From: an uncultured Verrucomicrobiota bacterium
Lineage (GTDB): Bacteria; Verrucomicrobiota; Verrucomicrobiia; Limisphaerales; CAIYYI01
Assembly: GCA_903930345.1 (NCBI GenBank)
Contig: CAIYYI010000326.1
Span: 1-40,542 of the forward strand
Reading direction: 5' to 3'
DNA length: 40,542 nt
The position numbers were made by a program, and so were the translations under genes. Within the stretch, counting starts at the first letter, position 1. Every line of letters starts with the position of its first letter. The notes under the pieces are model-generated. The model was not told the origin of the DNA, searched no databases, and worked only from the letters and a program-made list of their open reading frames with translations. Positions 24,138 to 32,076 of the stretch are shown here, piece by piece.

Positions 24138-25133
24138 TCAGGGCAAATGCACGCCCACCCGGTAAAACCGATACTTCGCTGCCAATTCCGGATCAGTGAA
24201 CAGCTCCGTTCCGCCATGGCCGGAAACATCCGTCTGAGAGGGAATATTCGTCCAGGCACCCGACTGCAAATTTGTGCGGTAATAAAGGGTGTATCTACGA
24301 TTGGTGGAAGACTGAAAGCTCACTTTCGTTCCCAGAGCGCTGCGGGCGGATAAGATGCGCAGACAGGAAATGGTGTTGGTCGGATTTGTGTCGGCCAGGT
24401 ATTCAGCAAGGTTATTCATCCCGTCGTGGTCGGGATCCCCATTGGCCCCCGCAGAGGAACTGCTGAGGCCGAAATAGCGCACCTGCCAGGAATCCTCCAC
24501 CTCGTCATTCGCGTAGGCCCCAAAATCATCCAGACCAACGTTGGCAATCGCAAGCGTCTGGCTGCTGAACCAGGTCAGGTAGTCGCCCCGCACAGTCGCG
24601 ATCATATCCTGGTAAACATTTGACACCGTGACCAGGCCACCGGCGCTGATGGAGGACACCGGACCGCTCACCCTGCTCCAGACCAGGCTGCTGCCGACGA
24701 GGGAAAACCAGGTGCCATCATCAAGCACCGCCTGGGCTGATAGCTGGCAGGATCCGGCTTCATTGACATTGGTGGCCGCTGCCTTGATGGCAAGTCGGCT
24801 GACATCGCAGAGCTGGCCAGCGTAACCATGCCGCACCACGATGGAAGACACTCCGGACTGAGCAGCACCACCCAGGGCACCAAGGGTGCCATCGTTGACG
24901 TAGCTGACGCTGCTTACCCTCCTGCCACCCGCATCAATCGAACTGGCGGCATGGTTGTTGGCAGCCAGGGAAAGCACCACCAGCCCGATGGCGAACAGCA
25001 GGCGGCAGCCGCCCACCCCCACTGTGGACCCGCAACAGGGAATATGACGCGTGAAACCTGACGTGTGAAACGTTACGCGTGAAAAAACCCGTTTCGCGCA
25101 TACGCCCCTGGAAAACAACCGGGACAGATTCAT
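24138..25133 (-). CDS. Secreted protein with calcium-binding (TSP3-like) motif
   Basis: 331 aa from the ATG at 25133, one base after the stop of the preceding gene. Export is likely: a hydrophobic stretch GCRLLFAIGLVVLSLAANNHAA lies at about 41-62, rather far from the start, so a GTG at 25022 (codon 38) is an alternative start. The middle is beta-rich. About residues 237-257 have DPDHDGMNNLAEYLADTNPT, a thrombospondin-type-3/dockerin-like calcium loop common in verrucomicrobial surface proteins. It is followed by a beta domain (VSFQSSTNRRYTLYYRTNL, YRFYRVGV) that usually ends such proteins. It is the last gene of the array. Function unknown; a surface or matrix protein is likely. Confidence 0.75.
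   Translation of the reverse strand: MNLSRLFSRGVCAKRVFSRVTFHTSGFTRHIPCCGSTVGVGGCRLLFAIGLVVLSLAANNHAASSIDAGGRRVSSVSYVNDGTLGALGGAAQSGVSSIVVRHGYAGQLCDVSRLAIKAAATNVNEAGSCQLSAQAVLDDGTWFSLVGSSLVWSRVSGPVSSISAGGLVTVSNVYQDMIATVRGDYLTWFSSQTLAIANVGLDDFGAYANDEVEDSWQVRYFGLSSSSAGANGDPDHDGMNNLAEYLADTNPTNTISCLRILSARSALGTKVSFQSSTNRRYTLYYRTNLQSGAWTNIPSQTDVSGHGGTELFTDPELAAKYRFYRVGVHLP
25045..25086. repeat. Three imperfect 14-base tandem repeats
   Basis: TGACGCGTGAAACC (25045-25058), TGACGTGTGAAACG (25059-25072) and TTACGCGTGAAAAA (25073-25086). They lie in the first 30 codons of the calcium-motif gene as annotated, or just upstream of it if the GTG at 25022 is the true start. In the second case they would be in a position to act as operator sites. 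Confidence 0.7.
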
Positions 25134-25134
25134 G

Positions 25135-26550
25135 CTACCTGCTCTCCACGGGGGGATTCTGCGGGAGCCGGTCACCCAGCCGCTGGATTTTGGACTCCAG
25201 CAGGCTGAGCCGCCGTTCCAACTCAACGATACGGGCTTCCTTTTCCTTCACCACCGCATTCAGCCCCTGAATGGCGGCAAAGGCGACCCCGTCCGCGTCC
25301 GTGGTGCTGATGTGGCGGTCATCCTCCCCAACTTCGAAAGCCGCCTTGAAGTCCTGGGCCATCGGGCCAATGTGCCGGATGGCGGGATCCTGGGAGATCA
25401 GGTTCCATTCGGTGACCGGAGTAGCCACCAATTTTTCCAGCACTGCCCGGGGATCCACCGGCTTGAAGTTCTGCTTCACGTTGCGATCGCTGGCGGGGCT
25501 CCAGGCGTTGGCCCCGGGCGCCAACTGCAAACCGACGGTGCCAGCGGGGTTGGAAAAGAACCTGACGCCCCCGGCACACCGGGCGGTGAGCTGGTTGGCG
25601 GCTGTCGAGCGAACGGCATTGGTGCCGGAGGCATCCGCCCAGACAAATGCCCCATCGTTAGTGGCCACGGCCCCTGCCCCGGCGGCCAGTGAATATTGTC
25701 CGCCCGCCAGATTGGCATAGCCACCGGGCACGGTGGCAGCATAGCCACTGGCCAGATTCCCATAGCCGCCACCCACAAAGGAAATCACCCCGGAGGCCCC
25801 GTTGTACTCGCCCCCGGCGACAACAGACTCATAGCCGCTGGCCACGTTGCCATAACCGCCACCCACCGTTGAAACCTGGCCGCTGGCGTAGTTCAGCTCG
25901 CCTCCCGCGACCGTAGCTTCCAATCCGGTGGCGGTGTTGGTCACTCCGCCGCCGACGATTGATCCGCTGCCGCCGGCAATGTTGCCCAGACCGCCTCCAA
26001 CGATGGCATAGTTGTTGGTCGCATCATTCAGGTAACCGCCGGCAATGGAGGAACCCAACCCGCTCAAGGTGTGGCCCGATCCAATCAGCAGGCGCTGGCC
26101 CCGCACATCGGCGGAGGGGTCGAGGTTGGCCGCCATCAAGGCGTAGCCGACGGCGGCGACCCGCTGGTCTGGGACGAGCTGCTGAAAACCGCTGGCCCCA
26201 TCATTGAACCAGACCCGCAAGCGCACGTCCGGATTGGCAAAAACAACCGGAGAAACCGCCACACCCATGCCAGCGAGGGATGTGTCTCCCAGCAAGACCG
26301 AGTAAAGCCCCTTGGTTACGGTGAGGGGCACCGCCGTCACCGGCTGTCCGGTGCCCATCCCGTCGTTGCTCCAGTAATTGGTTGAGCCGACGGCATTGAC
26401 GAGGGCAAACTTGAACTGGCCGGTGCCATCAAAGTTGTTGCCGCCGACCGTGACGCGGCCCTGATAGTTCAACAGTTGCGGCACTTGGGCCGCCAGCGGA
26501 CCGGCAGCGACCAGGCAAAGGGCCGCCAGCAGGAGTTGAGTGTTTTTCAC
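25135..26550 (-). CDS. YadA-head-like repeat protein with S74-type chaperone tail
   Basis: 471 aa from a GTG at 26550 that gives a normal signal peptide (MKNTQLLLAALCLVAAGPLAAQ); the open frame extends 34 codons further without one. After a beta domain (24-165) come eight tandem 15-residue repeats at 170-289 of the GGGxxNxASGxxSxV type, like the left-handed coil of trimeric autotransporter heads. The C-terminal part, from Ser354 (PASDRNVKQNF, then PVTEWNL and HIGPMAQDFKAAF), matches the S74 intramolecular chaperone of phage tailspikes, which trimerises and cuts itself off at the Ser. It ends in a coiled coil (KEKEARIVELERRLSLLESK). It should be a secreted trimeric fibre. No membrane barrel is present, so it is not a complete autotransporter. 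Confidence 0.85.
   Translation of the reverse strand: MKNTQLLLAALCLVAAGPLAAQVPQLLNYQGRVTVGGNNFDGTGQFKFALVNAVGSTNYWSNDGMGTGQPVTAVPLTVTKGLYSVLLGDTSLAGMGVAVSPVVFANPDVRLRVWFNDGASGFQQLVPDQRVAAVGYALMAANLDPSADVRGQRLLIGSGHTLSGLGSSIAGGYLNDATNNYAIVGGGLGNIAGGSGSIVGGGVTNTATGLEATVAGGELNYASGQVSTVGGGYGNVASGYESVVAGGEYNGASGVISFVGGGYGNLASGYAATVPGGYANLAGGQYSLAAGAGAVATNDGAFVWADASGTNAVRSTAANQLTARCAGGVRFFSNPAGTVGLQLAPGANAWSPASDRNVKQNFKPVDPRAVLEKLVATPVTEWNLISQDPAIRHIGPMAQDFKAAFEVGEDDRHISTTDADGVAFAAIQGLNAVVKEKEARIVELERRLSLLESKIQRLGDRLPQNPPVESR
25684..26043 (-). repeat. Eight 45-base repeats in the fibre gene
   Basis: Codons 170-289 of the YadA-like gene are eight in-frame units of 15 residues with the pattern (G/A/P)GG--N-A-G----V. 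Units differ from each other at several positions, so they are old rather than a recent expansion, but repeat-number variation between strains is possible. Confidence 0.8.
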
Positions 26551-26581
26551 AGGAGTGGATGGTGAGGATTTTTTTAAAAGA

Positions 26582-27238
26582 TCATTTTCTGGCCTCGACC
26601 GGTTTATTGCCCCCGTGCAACTGCTCCTTGGCCACGACATTCTCCGGGTCAAGCGTCAGAACGTCGGCGAAGATCCTCCGGGCAGCCTCGCGCTGCTCCT
26701 GCGCCACTTTCACCAAGCCAAGCTCGGCCAGAAACTTCACATCGGTGGGATAGAGCGGCAGGATGCGGTTGAGCACCTCTTCTGCGGCATCATACTTTTT
26801 CTGCATCCGCAGCGAAAAGGCCAGGCGCAGGCTAGCATAATAGTTCGAGGCATCGATGCGGAGGACCTGACGGGTGATGGTTTCGGTTTCGTCGTACCGC
26901 TCCTGGGCCAGCAGCGGCAGGGTGTAGCCCAGTTTGGCCTCAATGGAGGCGGGGGCGGATTTGATGGCCGCCTGGTAGTACACCTTGGAATTGGCGTAGT
27001 TGCCGCTAAGGTAGTAGAGCCAGCCAAACCGCAGGTTCACCGTGTAGCCCTGGGGGTAGGCAACGATGACCGGGGTGATGGCCTTGATGGCATCCTCATA
27101 GTTTTGCGCCTTCTCATAACGGTAGGATTTGTGGTACGCATCCCGGATCTCCTCCTCGGGAATGGACACAGCGCCGTTGGGCGCGGCGGCGGCCAGCGTG
27201 ATCGCGAAGGCGACCGACAGAATAAACGTGGTTTTCAT
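26582..27238 (-). CDS. Exported TPR protein
   Basis: 218 aa with a signal peptide (MKTTFILSVAFAITLAAAA). The rest is about four to five tetratricopeptide helices pairs (YEKAQNYEDAIKAITPVIVAYP, YLSGNYANSKVYYQAAIKSAP, AQERYDETETITRQVL, MQKKYDAAEEVLNRILPLYP). It is a close paralogue of the TPR half of the next gene upstream: both contain the same order of YTLPLLAQER/YLLPLLALER, ASNYYASLRLAFSLR/PANYYANLRLAYALR and RRIFADVLTLDPEN/RRIWFDVLTLSPDN. It probably acts as a periplasmic scaffold in the envelope part of this operon. It starts 17 bases after the preceding stop. Confidence 0.85.
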   Translation of the reverse strand: MKTTFILSVAFAITLAAAAPNGAVSIPEEEIRDAYHKSYRYEKAQNYEDAIKAITPVIVAYPQGYTVNLRFGWLYYLSGNYANSKVYYQAAIKSAPASIEAKLGYTLPLLAQERYDETETITRQVLRIDASNYYASLRLAFSLRMQKKYDAAEEVLNRILPLYPTDVKFLAELGLVKVAQEQREAARRIFADVLTLDPENVVAKEQLHGGNKPVEARK

Positions 27239-27255
27239 GTGTGATGGTTGGGCGT

Positions 27256-28665
27256 TCAGTATTTCAGGCTCAGCATGGCCATATAAGACTCCGAGGATGC
27301 GTTGGGGGTGATGACCAGATCACGGAAATGCTCACGGCTGGCGCGCACAGCGCAAGAAAGATGACGGCTGATGGCATAGCGGATTTCCAAACCATAGCCA
27401 GCCTTGTGTTTCTCGCCCAGGTTGTAAACCGCAAAACCATCGTTGCGCACGGCATACATCTGCTCCCCTGCCCATCCGACCGCAGAGAAATTCCAGTCGC
27501 GCCACCCAAGGGAGAGCCGGTTCTCCACGGAGAATAAATCGCGCTGACTGTCGGAATTCTGGTTGGGATGGATCCAATACCCCCGCAGCTCATGACTCCA
27601 GAGGTGGTTCTTGCCCTGCCAAAGTGTGAGCCCCAGATGCGGCGACACCTGCAGCACGTTGAGCCCGGCCTGGAATTCCGGGTAGCTTGAAAACGCGCCG
27701 TCCACCCCGGCCGCCCAGCGGTTGATGTCATACCACTCTGCGCCGCCAAAGGCCGTCCAGCCCCCGTCGGTGAAGGGATCCTCGCCGGCGACGTGATGGC
27801 CACCGAGCCGCAGTTTGAGGTGCGGGAGGCTATAATTGGCGTACGCCAGCGTGGTATCATACTGGCGCAGGGAGGGAAAGCCCCGGTAATACTTGTGCAG
27901 GTGGTCCTGCTCAAGCTCCAGGACGTGCTCCATTCCGTAGTTTAGCGCGGCGTAAAGCCCAACCGCATGCGCGTGGTCTTTCGCCACCGTGTCCCGATAG
28001 GCATGAAAGGCGTAATAGGCAGCCGTTTCAAAGTGAATTTTGCGTCCACCCTCAGCCTGAAGTACGCTCGATAAGGGTTCATCCACCGGGTTTTGTGCCA
28101 GGGCCGGATCGGCCAACTGCTGCAGCGCGAGGGGGTTGTCCGGGGAGAGCGTCAACACATCGAACCAAATCCGGCGGGCGGTGGCATTCTGATGGCGCGC
28201 CCGCTTGACCAAAGCCAGCTCCAGGAGCAGGGCCACATCGGTGGGATAGCACCCCAATGCCTGGCTAAGCACCGATTCTGCGGCCTCGTACTTGCCTTGC
28301 CGCCTCAAGGCATAGGCCAGCCGGAGGTTGGCATAGTAGTTCGCGGGGTATTGCCGCAGTATGCCAGCCGCCAGCACTTCAGCCTCAGGGAAACGTTCCA
28401 GCGCAAGCAGCGGCAGGAGGTATCCCAACCGGGCTTCCAGGGATTCCGGGGCCGCCTGCAGGGCTGCCTGATAGTGGGCGATGGAATTGGCATGGCTGCC
28501 GTTGGTGTGGCATTGCCAGGCCCGGGCGACCTCCTCGGCATGGGCGAGCGCAACTCTCCCGTCACCGGCAAACCCGGTCGCTACGCCGCCAAAACACGCC
28601 AGCAGCAGGAGCAGGCCAGCCGCCGAGGCCCCGAATGTGAGACCGTCTTTGCCTTCAATCCTCAT
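27256..28665 (-). CDS. TPR protein with C-terminal outer-membrane barrel
   Basis: 469 aa. The N-terminal hydrophobic segment at about 10-32 is a signal peptide or anchor. Residues about 45-200 are TPR repeats. From about 215 to the end there are alternating aromatic strands (YGMEHVLELEQDHLHKYY, LKLRLGGHHVAG, LGLTLWQGKNHLWSHELRGY) ending in MLSLKY, as in a beta-barrel. The layout is like the YaiO family (TPR plus outer-membrane barrel), though I cannot confirm membership. The start overlaps the preceding gene by 11 bases and has a strong AGGAGG seven bases upstream. It may be the outer-membrane exit or docking port for the product of the operon. Confidence 0.8.
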   Translation of the reverse strand: MRIEGKDGLTFGASAAGLLLLLACFGGVATGFAGDGRVALAHAEEVARAWQCHTNGSHANSIAHYQAALQAAPESLEARLGYLLPLLALERFPEAEVLAAGILRQYPANYYANLRLAYALRRQGKYEAAESVLSQALGCYPTDVALLLELALVKRARHQNATARRIWFDVLTLSPDNPLALQQLADPALAQNPVDEPLSSVLQAEGGRKIHFETAAYYAFHAYRDTVAKDHAHAVGLYAALNYGMEHVLELEQDHLHKYYRGFPSLRQYDTTLAYANYSLPHLKLRLGGHHVAGEDPFTDGGWTAFGGAEWYDINRWAAGVDGAFSSYPEFQAGLNVLQVSPHLGLTLWQGKNHLWSHELRGYWIHPNQNSDSQRDLFSVENRLSLGWRDWNFSAVGWAGEQMYAVRNDGFAVYNLGEKHKAGYGLEIRYAISRHLSCAVRASREHFRDLVITPNASSESYMAMLSLKY

Positions 28666-30721
28666 GGCGCACCCTCCTGAGCGTGATGTCCCCCACCGTC
28701 ACTGAGGCAAAACCCTTGTGCCGGTCAAGCTCCAATGAAGCGCTCTGGCAGACGTGGAGGAGGCCCGCCTCGATGGTTGCCTCCACGCGGCTCTCGCCCA
28801 CAAACGCCAGCGTCACCCTGACTGTGGCCAAGCGGGGATAAACCGACCCCAGGAAGCCGACCGCAGCCTCGCGAATGCCCCGGGTGACCAGGCCGACTGG
28901 AACGTGGTCCTGCCAGGCCAGCTTCTCCCTATGGGCAAGCGGCAGCCGGGGCAGCGCAAGAAAGAGCAGCCGGAGCCAGTGATCGTCCCCGTTGACCCGG
29001 TAGATGTAGAACGTGCCCTCGTGTTTGCCAAAGTAAAGCTGGCCGCGCGCCGACTTCAGGAAAAATGTGCCGTCCGGAGCCATCTGCACCTTGAGGCTGA
29101 GTTCGTCCACCTTCTGACCGGCGCGCTGGACCTCGTAGTGAAGCTCGTCATCAAGCACGAAGTTCGTGAGGTTGTCCAGGCGCTTGTCGCAATACAGGGG
29201 CTCCACAACGCTCTTTTCCTGCGGGAGATGGTTGGCCTGGTATTGGCCGCCCTCCGCGTAGCTGACAAAGCTGAAGGGCAGCGAGGCCGCCCCAATGGCA
29301 TCCGTGGCCTGCACCTGCACGTGGATGTGGGGCTGGGGAGAGTAACCGCTGTTGCCGCACAGGCCGAGCACCACGCCGCGCTCCACCCACTCGCCCTTTT
29401 TGACCCGGATGGTTTTCTCAGCAAAATGGGACAGCTCCACGAACAACCCTCGGGCGTCCTGGATGATGACGAGGTTGCCCCAGTTGTTCGTTTCATCCAC
29501 GCACCCAATGCGGCTGTCCGGCAGGTCATCAACGACCTGCACCACCCGGCCCCGCACCGGTGAAAGCACCGGCTTGTTGTAGCAGTGGTAGTCGTCCAAG
29601 CGCACGCCCTCGCCCCGGTGGGTTTCGCCTTTTTCGTCAGTGATCACAAAATCGTAGGCGTAACGCCAACTTCCTTTGTGGGTCCACTGGCCATCCCAGC
29701 CCTGCCAGACAGTCCAGCGGCCGGCAAACGGCAAGTAAAGCGTGAAGTCCTGGCCCCGATACCGAAGCCGGTTGGCAAGGTAGTTTTCCAGCGTCTCCTC
29801 CGGCGTGCGTCCGATCACCCCCGCCACCATCGGATGCCGGAGCAGGCCCAGCACGTATACAAAACCGAGAGTCACCACATTGAACGGGAGAGTGAAGGCC
29901 GGGATACCATAGTAGCTCCAAAACCCGGTGACCGCGTCCATGAACACCGTGGAAATGGCGACGCCGATGAAGGCCAGCAGGTAACTCGTCAGCGAGGGGA
30001 TGAGGAAAACCCCACCCAGAGCCATGGCGATGAAGATGAAATTGAAGCTGTTGAGATCCCCGAAAGCCTGGCTGGTAGAGCCGAGCATCAGGCTGCGGAT
30101 GATCGTGCCGGAGTAGTACCCGAACAGCGCCAGCAGGAGGAGGATGCGCGAGTGGCGCAACAGGACCCCGCAGAGCAGCAACCCCACCAACACGCTCGGG
30201 GCAAAGAGCACCGCGCCCAGGGCCTTGAGGAAGCCAGCCAGCCAGTACGGCAGGCCCAGATCCATCGACAGGAGCGCGGAGTGATGGTGGGTGGCCACGA
30301 GCAGGTTGGAGTAGCGTAATGAGGCCAAGTAAGTGATGGAACTGACCACCACAAACGGCAGACTGAGGATAGGCAGCCGGAAATAGGTCGTGCAGACGTT
30401 CGCCGCAAACACGGTCACCAAAAAGGTGAACACACCCGCCGAGACGATGAAGAACACGGTCAGTCCGCTGAGCTGAAACAGATTGCCCAGGGACAGCCCG
30501 ACCAGCAGCGGGTTGTAGGTGTAATACCCCGACTCCAGGAATTGCTTCTCCATCCGCACCAGCCGCGCAAACCCATAGGCCGCCAGCACCGCAATGATCC
30601 CCGCCAGGGCGACGTTCGGATTCACCAGCGTCACCGCGAAGATAAGGGCACCGACGGCCCCGCTGGGGAGAAAGAAAATCTCCGCGTAGCTGCTGAAGAT
30701 GGCTTTGAGGGTATCCTTCAT
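28655..30721 (-). CDS. Urea-transporter-like membrane domain fused to M23-type domain
   Basis: 688 aa. Residues 1 to about 310 are ten or so membrane helices of the urea-transporter family: TYNPLLVGLSLGN near 68-80 and the UT signature-like IPAFTLPFNV near 272-281. A LytM/M23-type domain follows (about 345-510): GRVVQVVDDLPD, WGNLVIIQD, LSHF and PHIHVQVQ with His465/His467. The usual first zinc ligand (HxxxD) is replaced: the site reads RYAYD with Asp357 and Arg at the His position. Residues 510-688 are a further unknown domain. UT-M23 fusions exist in other bacteria; the role is unclear, perhaps export or sensing of a small amide or amine plus wall binding. The ATG overlaps the decarboxylase stop (ATGA). 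Confidence 0.85.
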   Translation of the reverse strand: MKDTLKAIFSSYAEIFFLPSGAVGALIFAVTLVNPNVALAGIIAVLAAYGFARLVRMEKQFLESGYYTYNPLLVGLSLGNLFQLSGLTVFFIVSAGVFTFLVTVFAANVCTTYFRLPILSLPFVVVSSITYLASLRYSNLLVATHHHSALLSMDLGLPYWLAGFLKALGAVLFAPSVLVGLLLCGVLLRHSRILLLLALFGYYSGTIIRSLMLGSTSQAFGDLNSFNFIFIAMALGGVFLIPSLTSYLLAFIGVAISTVFMDAVTGFWSYYGIPAFTLPFNVVTLGFVYVLGLLRHPMVAGVIGRTPEETLENYLANRLRYRGQDFTLYLPFAGRWTVWQGWDGQWTHKGSWRYAYDFVITDEKGETHRGEGVRLDDYHCYNKPVLSPVRGRVVQVVDDLPDSRIGCVDETNNWGNLVIIQDARGLFVELSHFAEKTIRVKKGEWVERGVVLGLCGNSGYSPQPHIHVQVQATDAIGAASLPFSFVSYAEGGQYQANHLPQEKSVVEPLYCDKRLDNLTNFVLDDELHYEVQRAGQKVDELSLKVQMAPDGTFFLKSARGQLYFGKHEGTFYIYRVNGDDHWLRLLFLALPRLPLAHREKLAWQDHVPVGLVTRGIREAAVGFLGSVYPRLATVRVTLAFVGESRVEATIEAGLLHVCQSASLELDRHKGFASVTVGDITLRRVRHED
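28673..28678 (-). promoter_or_regulatory. Shine-Dalgarno of the TPR/barrel gene
   Basis: AGGAGG on the minus strand, seven bases before the ATG at 28665. It is one of the few strong ribosome-binding sites in the window and lies inside the end of the upstream gene, which supports co-transcription. Confidence 0.8.
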
Positions 30722-32076
30722 TTGCCGCCGTTGACCAGGCGCTCTGGCAGCCTCTCCCGGCGCGTGATGTCCGAGAGGTCCTCAGGCTCCCGGATCAAAT
30801 CCACCTGACCGTGCTCGCCGATGAGGACGCAGGCGGGCCGGTATTCGATGAACTGCATTGACTGCGTCTGGCTGTAGGCACCGACCGGGGAAAAGATGAG
30901 CCGCGTGCCCCGGGTCAGGGGCGGCAGCGGCACCCCCTCATCGGTGACATCTATGTTCATGCAGAGCGGCCCATACACGATACTGTGCTCGTTGATTCCC
31001 CCCACCTCGCGATCCATCTCGATGTTGAACTTGTACCAGTAGGCGGTGAAGAGCAGGTTCACCCCGGCATCCGCCACATAGGCGCGGGTGCCATCCGCCA
31101 GGCGCTTGGAGGCAACCACGGTGGAGATGAGGTAGCCGGCCTCATCCACCAGCGCACGGCCCGACTCCAGAATCAGCTTTGGGAAATCCCCCGGCCGGAG
31201 CGCCTTCGAAAGCGCATGGGTGATGGTTTCAGCGAATTCATCAACCGAAGGCAACGCCACCTCCGGCGGCAGATACACGCCCTTGAGCCGGCTTTTTGAC
31301 GGAAAACCGCCGCCGATGTCCAGATATTCCATGGAGAAGCCAAATGCCTGCTCCACCTCGTAGGCGAAGCCGACCATCTTCTCGATCTGCCGCGCGTAGG
31401 CCGAGGTTTCCATGATGAACGTGCCGATGTGACAATGCAGCCCGTTCAGGATCAGCTTGCCCCCCTGCTTGATGCGTTTCACGGCCTCCAGCGCCTGCCC
31501 CGTCTCCAGGTTAAAGCCGAATCGGGACCACTGTGGGTGGATGCCCGAATCGAGATTCAGCCGGATGCCGATATGGATCTGGCGCTTGAACCGCTGGGCG
31601 ATCTGCTCCAGATCGTAGATCTCATCGAGGTGGTCCACGTTGATCATCGCCCCCTCCCGGACAGCAATTTCCAGGGCCGCCAGCGACTTGTGCGGCCCGT
31701 TGAAGATGATCTTCTCGCCGGGGATGCCGTAAGCCCTGGCCTTTTGGTACTCCATGGCGGACACCACCTCGGCGATTGACCCCTGCTGGTGCATGATCGC
31801 GCAGATGGCACCCAGATAATTGGTCTTGTAGGACCAGCCCATGACCACGTTGGGGTAGCGGGTGGAGAACGCCGTGTGCATCTGGCGGTGCTTCTGGCGC
31901 AGGGTCCGCTCCGAATAGACAAACAGGGGGGAACCGTGCCGGGCCACCAGATCGTCAATCGTCACCCCGTCGATCTCGGCGCGCACTTTGCGGGCGTAGG
32001 CGGGGCTGCGGCTGAACTTGTTCATCAGCCCGGTTTGCAGTTTCTTAATGATCGGTTTTTCGTAATTTTGTTTCAC
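30718..32076 (-). CDS. Fold-type III PLP-dependent decarboxylase
   Basis: 452 aa from a GTG at 32076 (GTGA overlap with the ATP-grasp stop). It is of the diaminopimelate/ornithine decarboxylase kind. Lys84 in GWSYKTNYL is the PLP lysine, with HCHIGT, DIGGGFP, LESGRALVDEAGYL (in place of EPGR) and GPLCMNIDVTDEG supplying the phosphate site and the active-site Cys. About 30 residues precede the usual start of the fold. They contain a YEKPII motif (Tyr5, Pro8, Ile10) that resembles RiPP leader motifs recognised by PqqD-like domains, and a PqqD-like protein is encoded two genes upstream. It probably decarboxylates a basic or diamino acid or a derivative made by the ATP-grasp enzyme. The substrate is unknown, and it is unlikely to be the housekeeping LysA. 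Confidence 0.88.
   Translation of the reverse strand: MKQNYEKPIIKKLQTGLMNKFSRSPAYARKVRAEIDGVTIDDLVARHGSPLFVYSERTLRQKHRQMHTAFSTRYPNVVMGWSYKTNYLGAICAIMHQQGSIAEVVSAMEYQKARAYGIPGEKIIFNGPHKSLAALEIAVREGAMINVDHLDEIYDLEQIAQRFKRQIHIGIRLNLDSGIHPQWSRFGFNLETGQALEAVKRIKQGGKLILNGLHCHIGTFIMETSAYARQIEKMVGFAYEVEQAFGFSMEYLDIGGGFPSKSRLKGVYLPPEVALPSVDEFAETITHALSKALRPGDFPKLILESGRALVDEAGYLISTVVASKRLADGTRAYVADAGVNLLFTAYWYKFNIEMDREVGGINEHSIVYGPLCMNIDVTDEGVPLPPLTRGTRLIFSPVGAYSQTQSMQFIEYRPACVLIGEHGQVDLIREPEDLSDITRRERLPERLVNGGK

Noticed and set aside
25684-26043. Regular repeats that might be taken for a CRISPR array
   Set aside because: The 45-base units are in frame, encode 15-residue YadA-like repeats, and have no spacer/repeat alternation or cas genes.
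30718-32076. Assignment of the decarboxylase as housekeeping lysA
   Set aside because: The ESGR in place of EPGR, the YEKPII extension and the PqqD/ATP-grasp operon differ from lysA loci, which sit with dap or argininosuccinate lyase genes. The family is right, but the gene symbol would be a guess.
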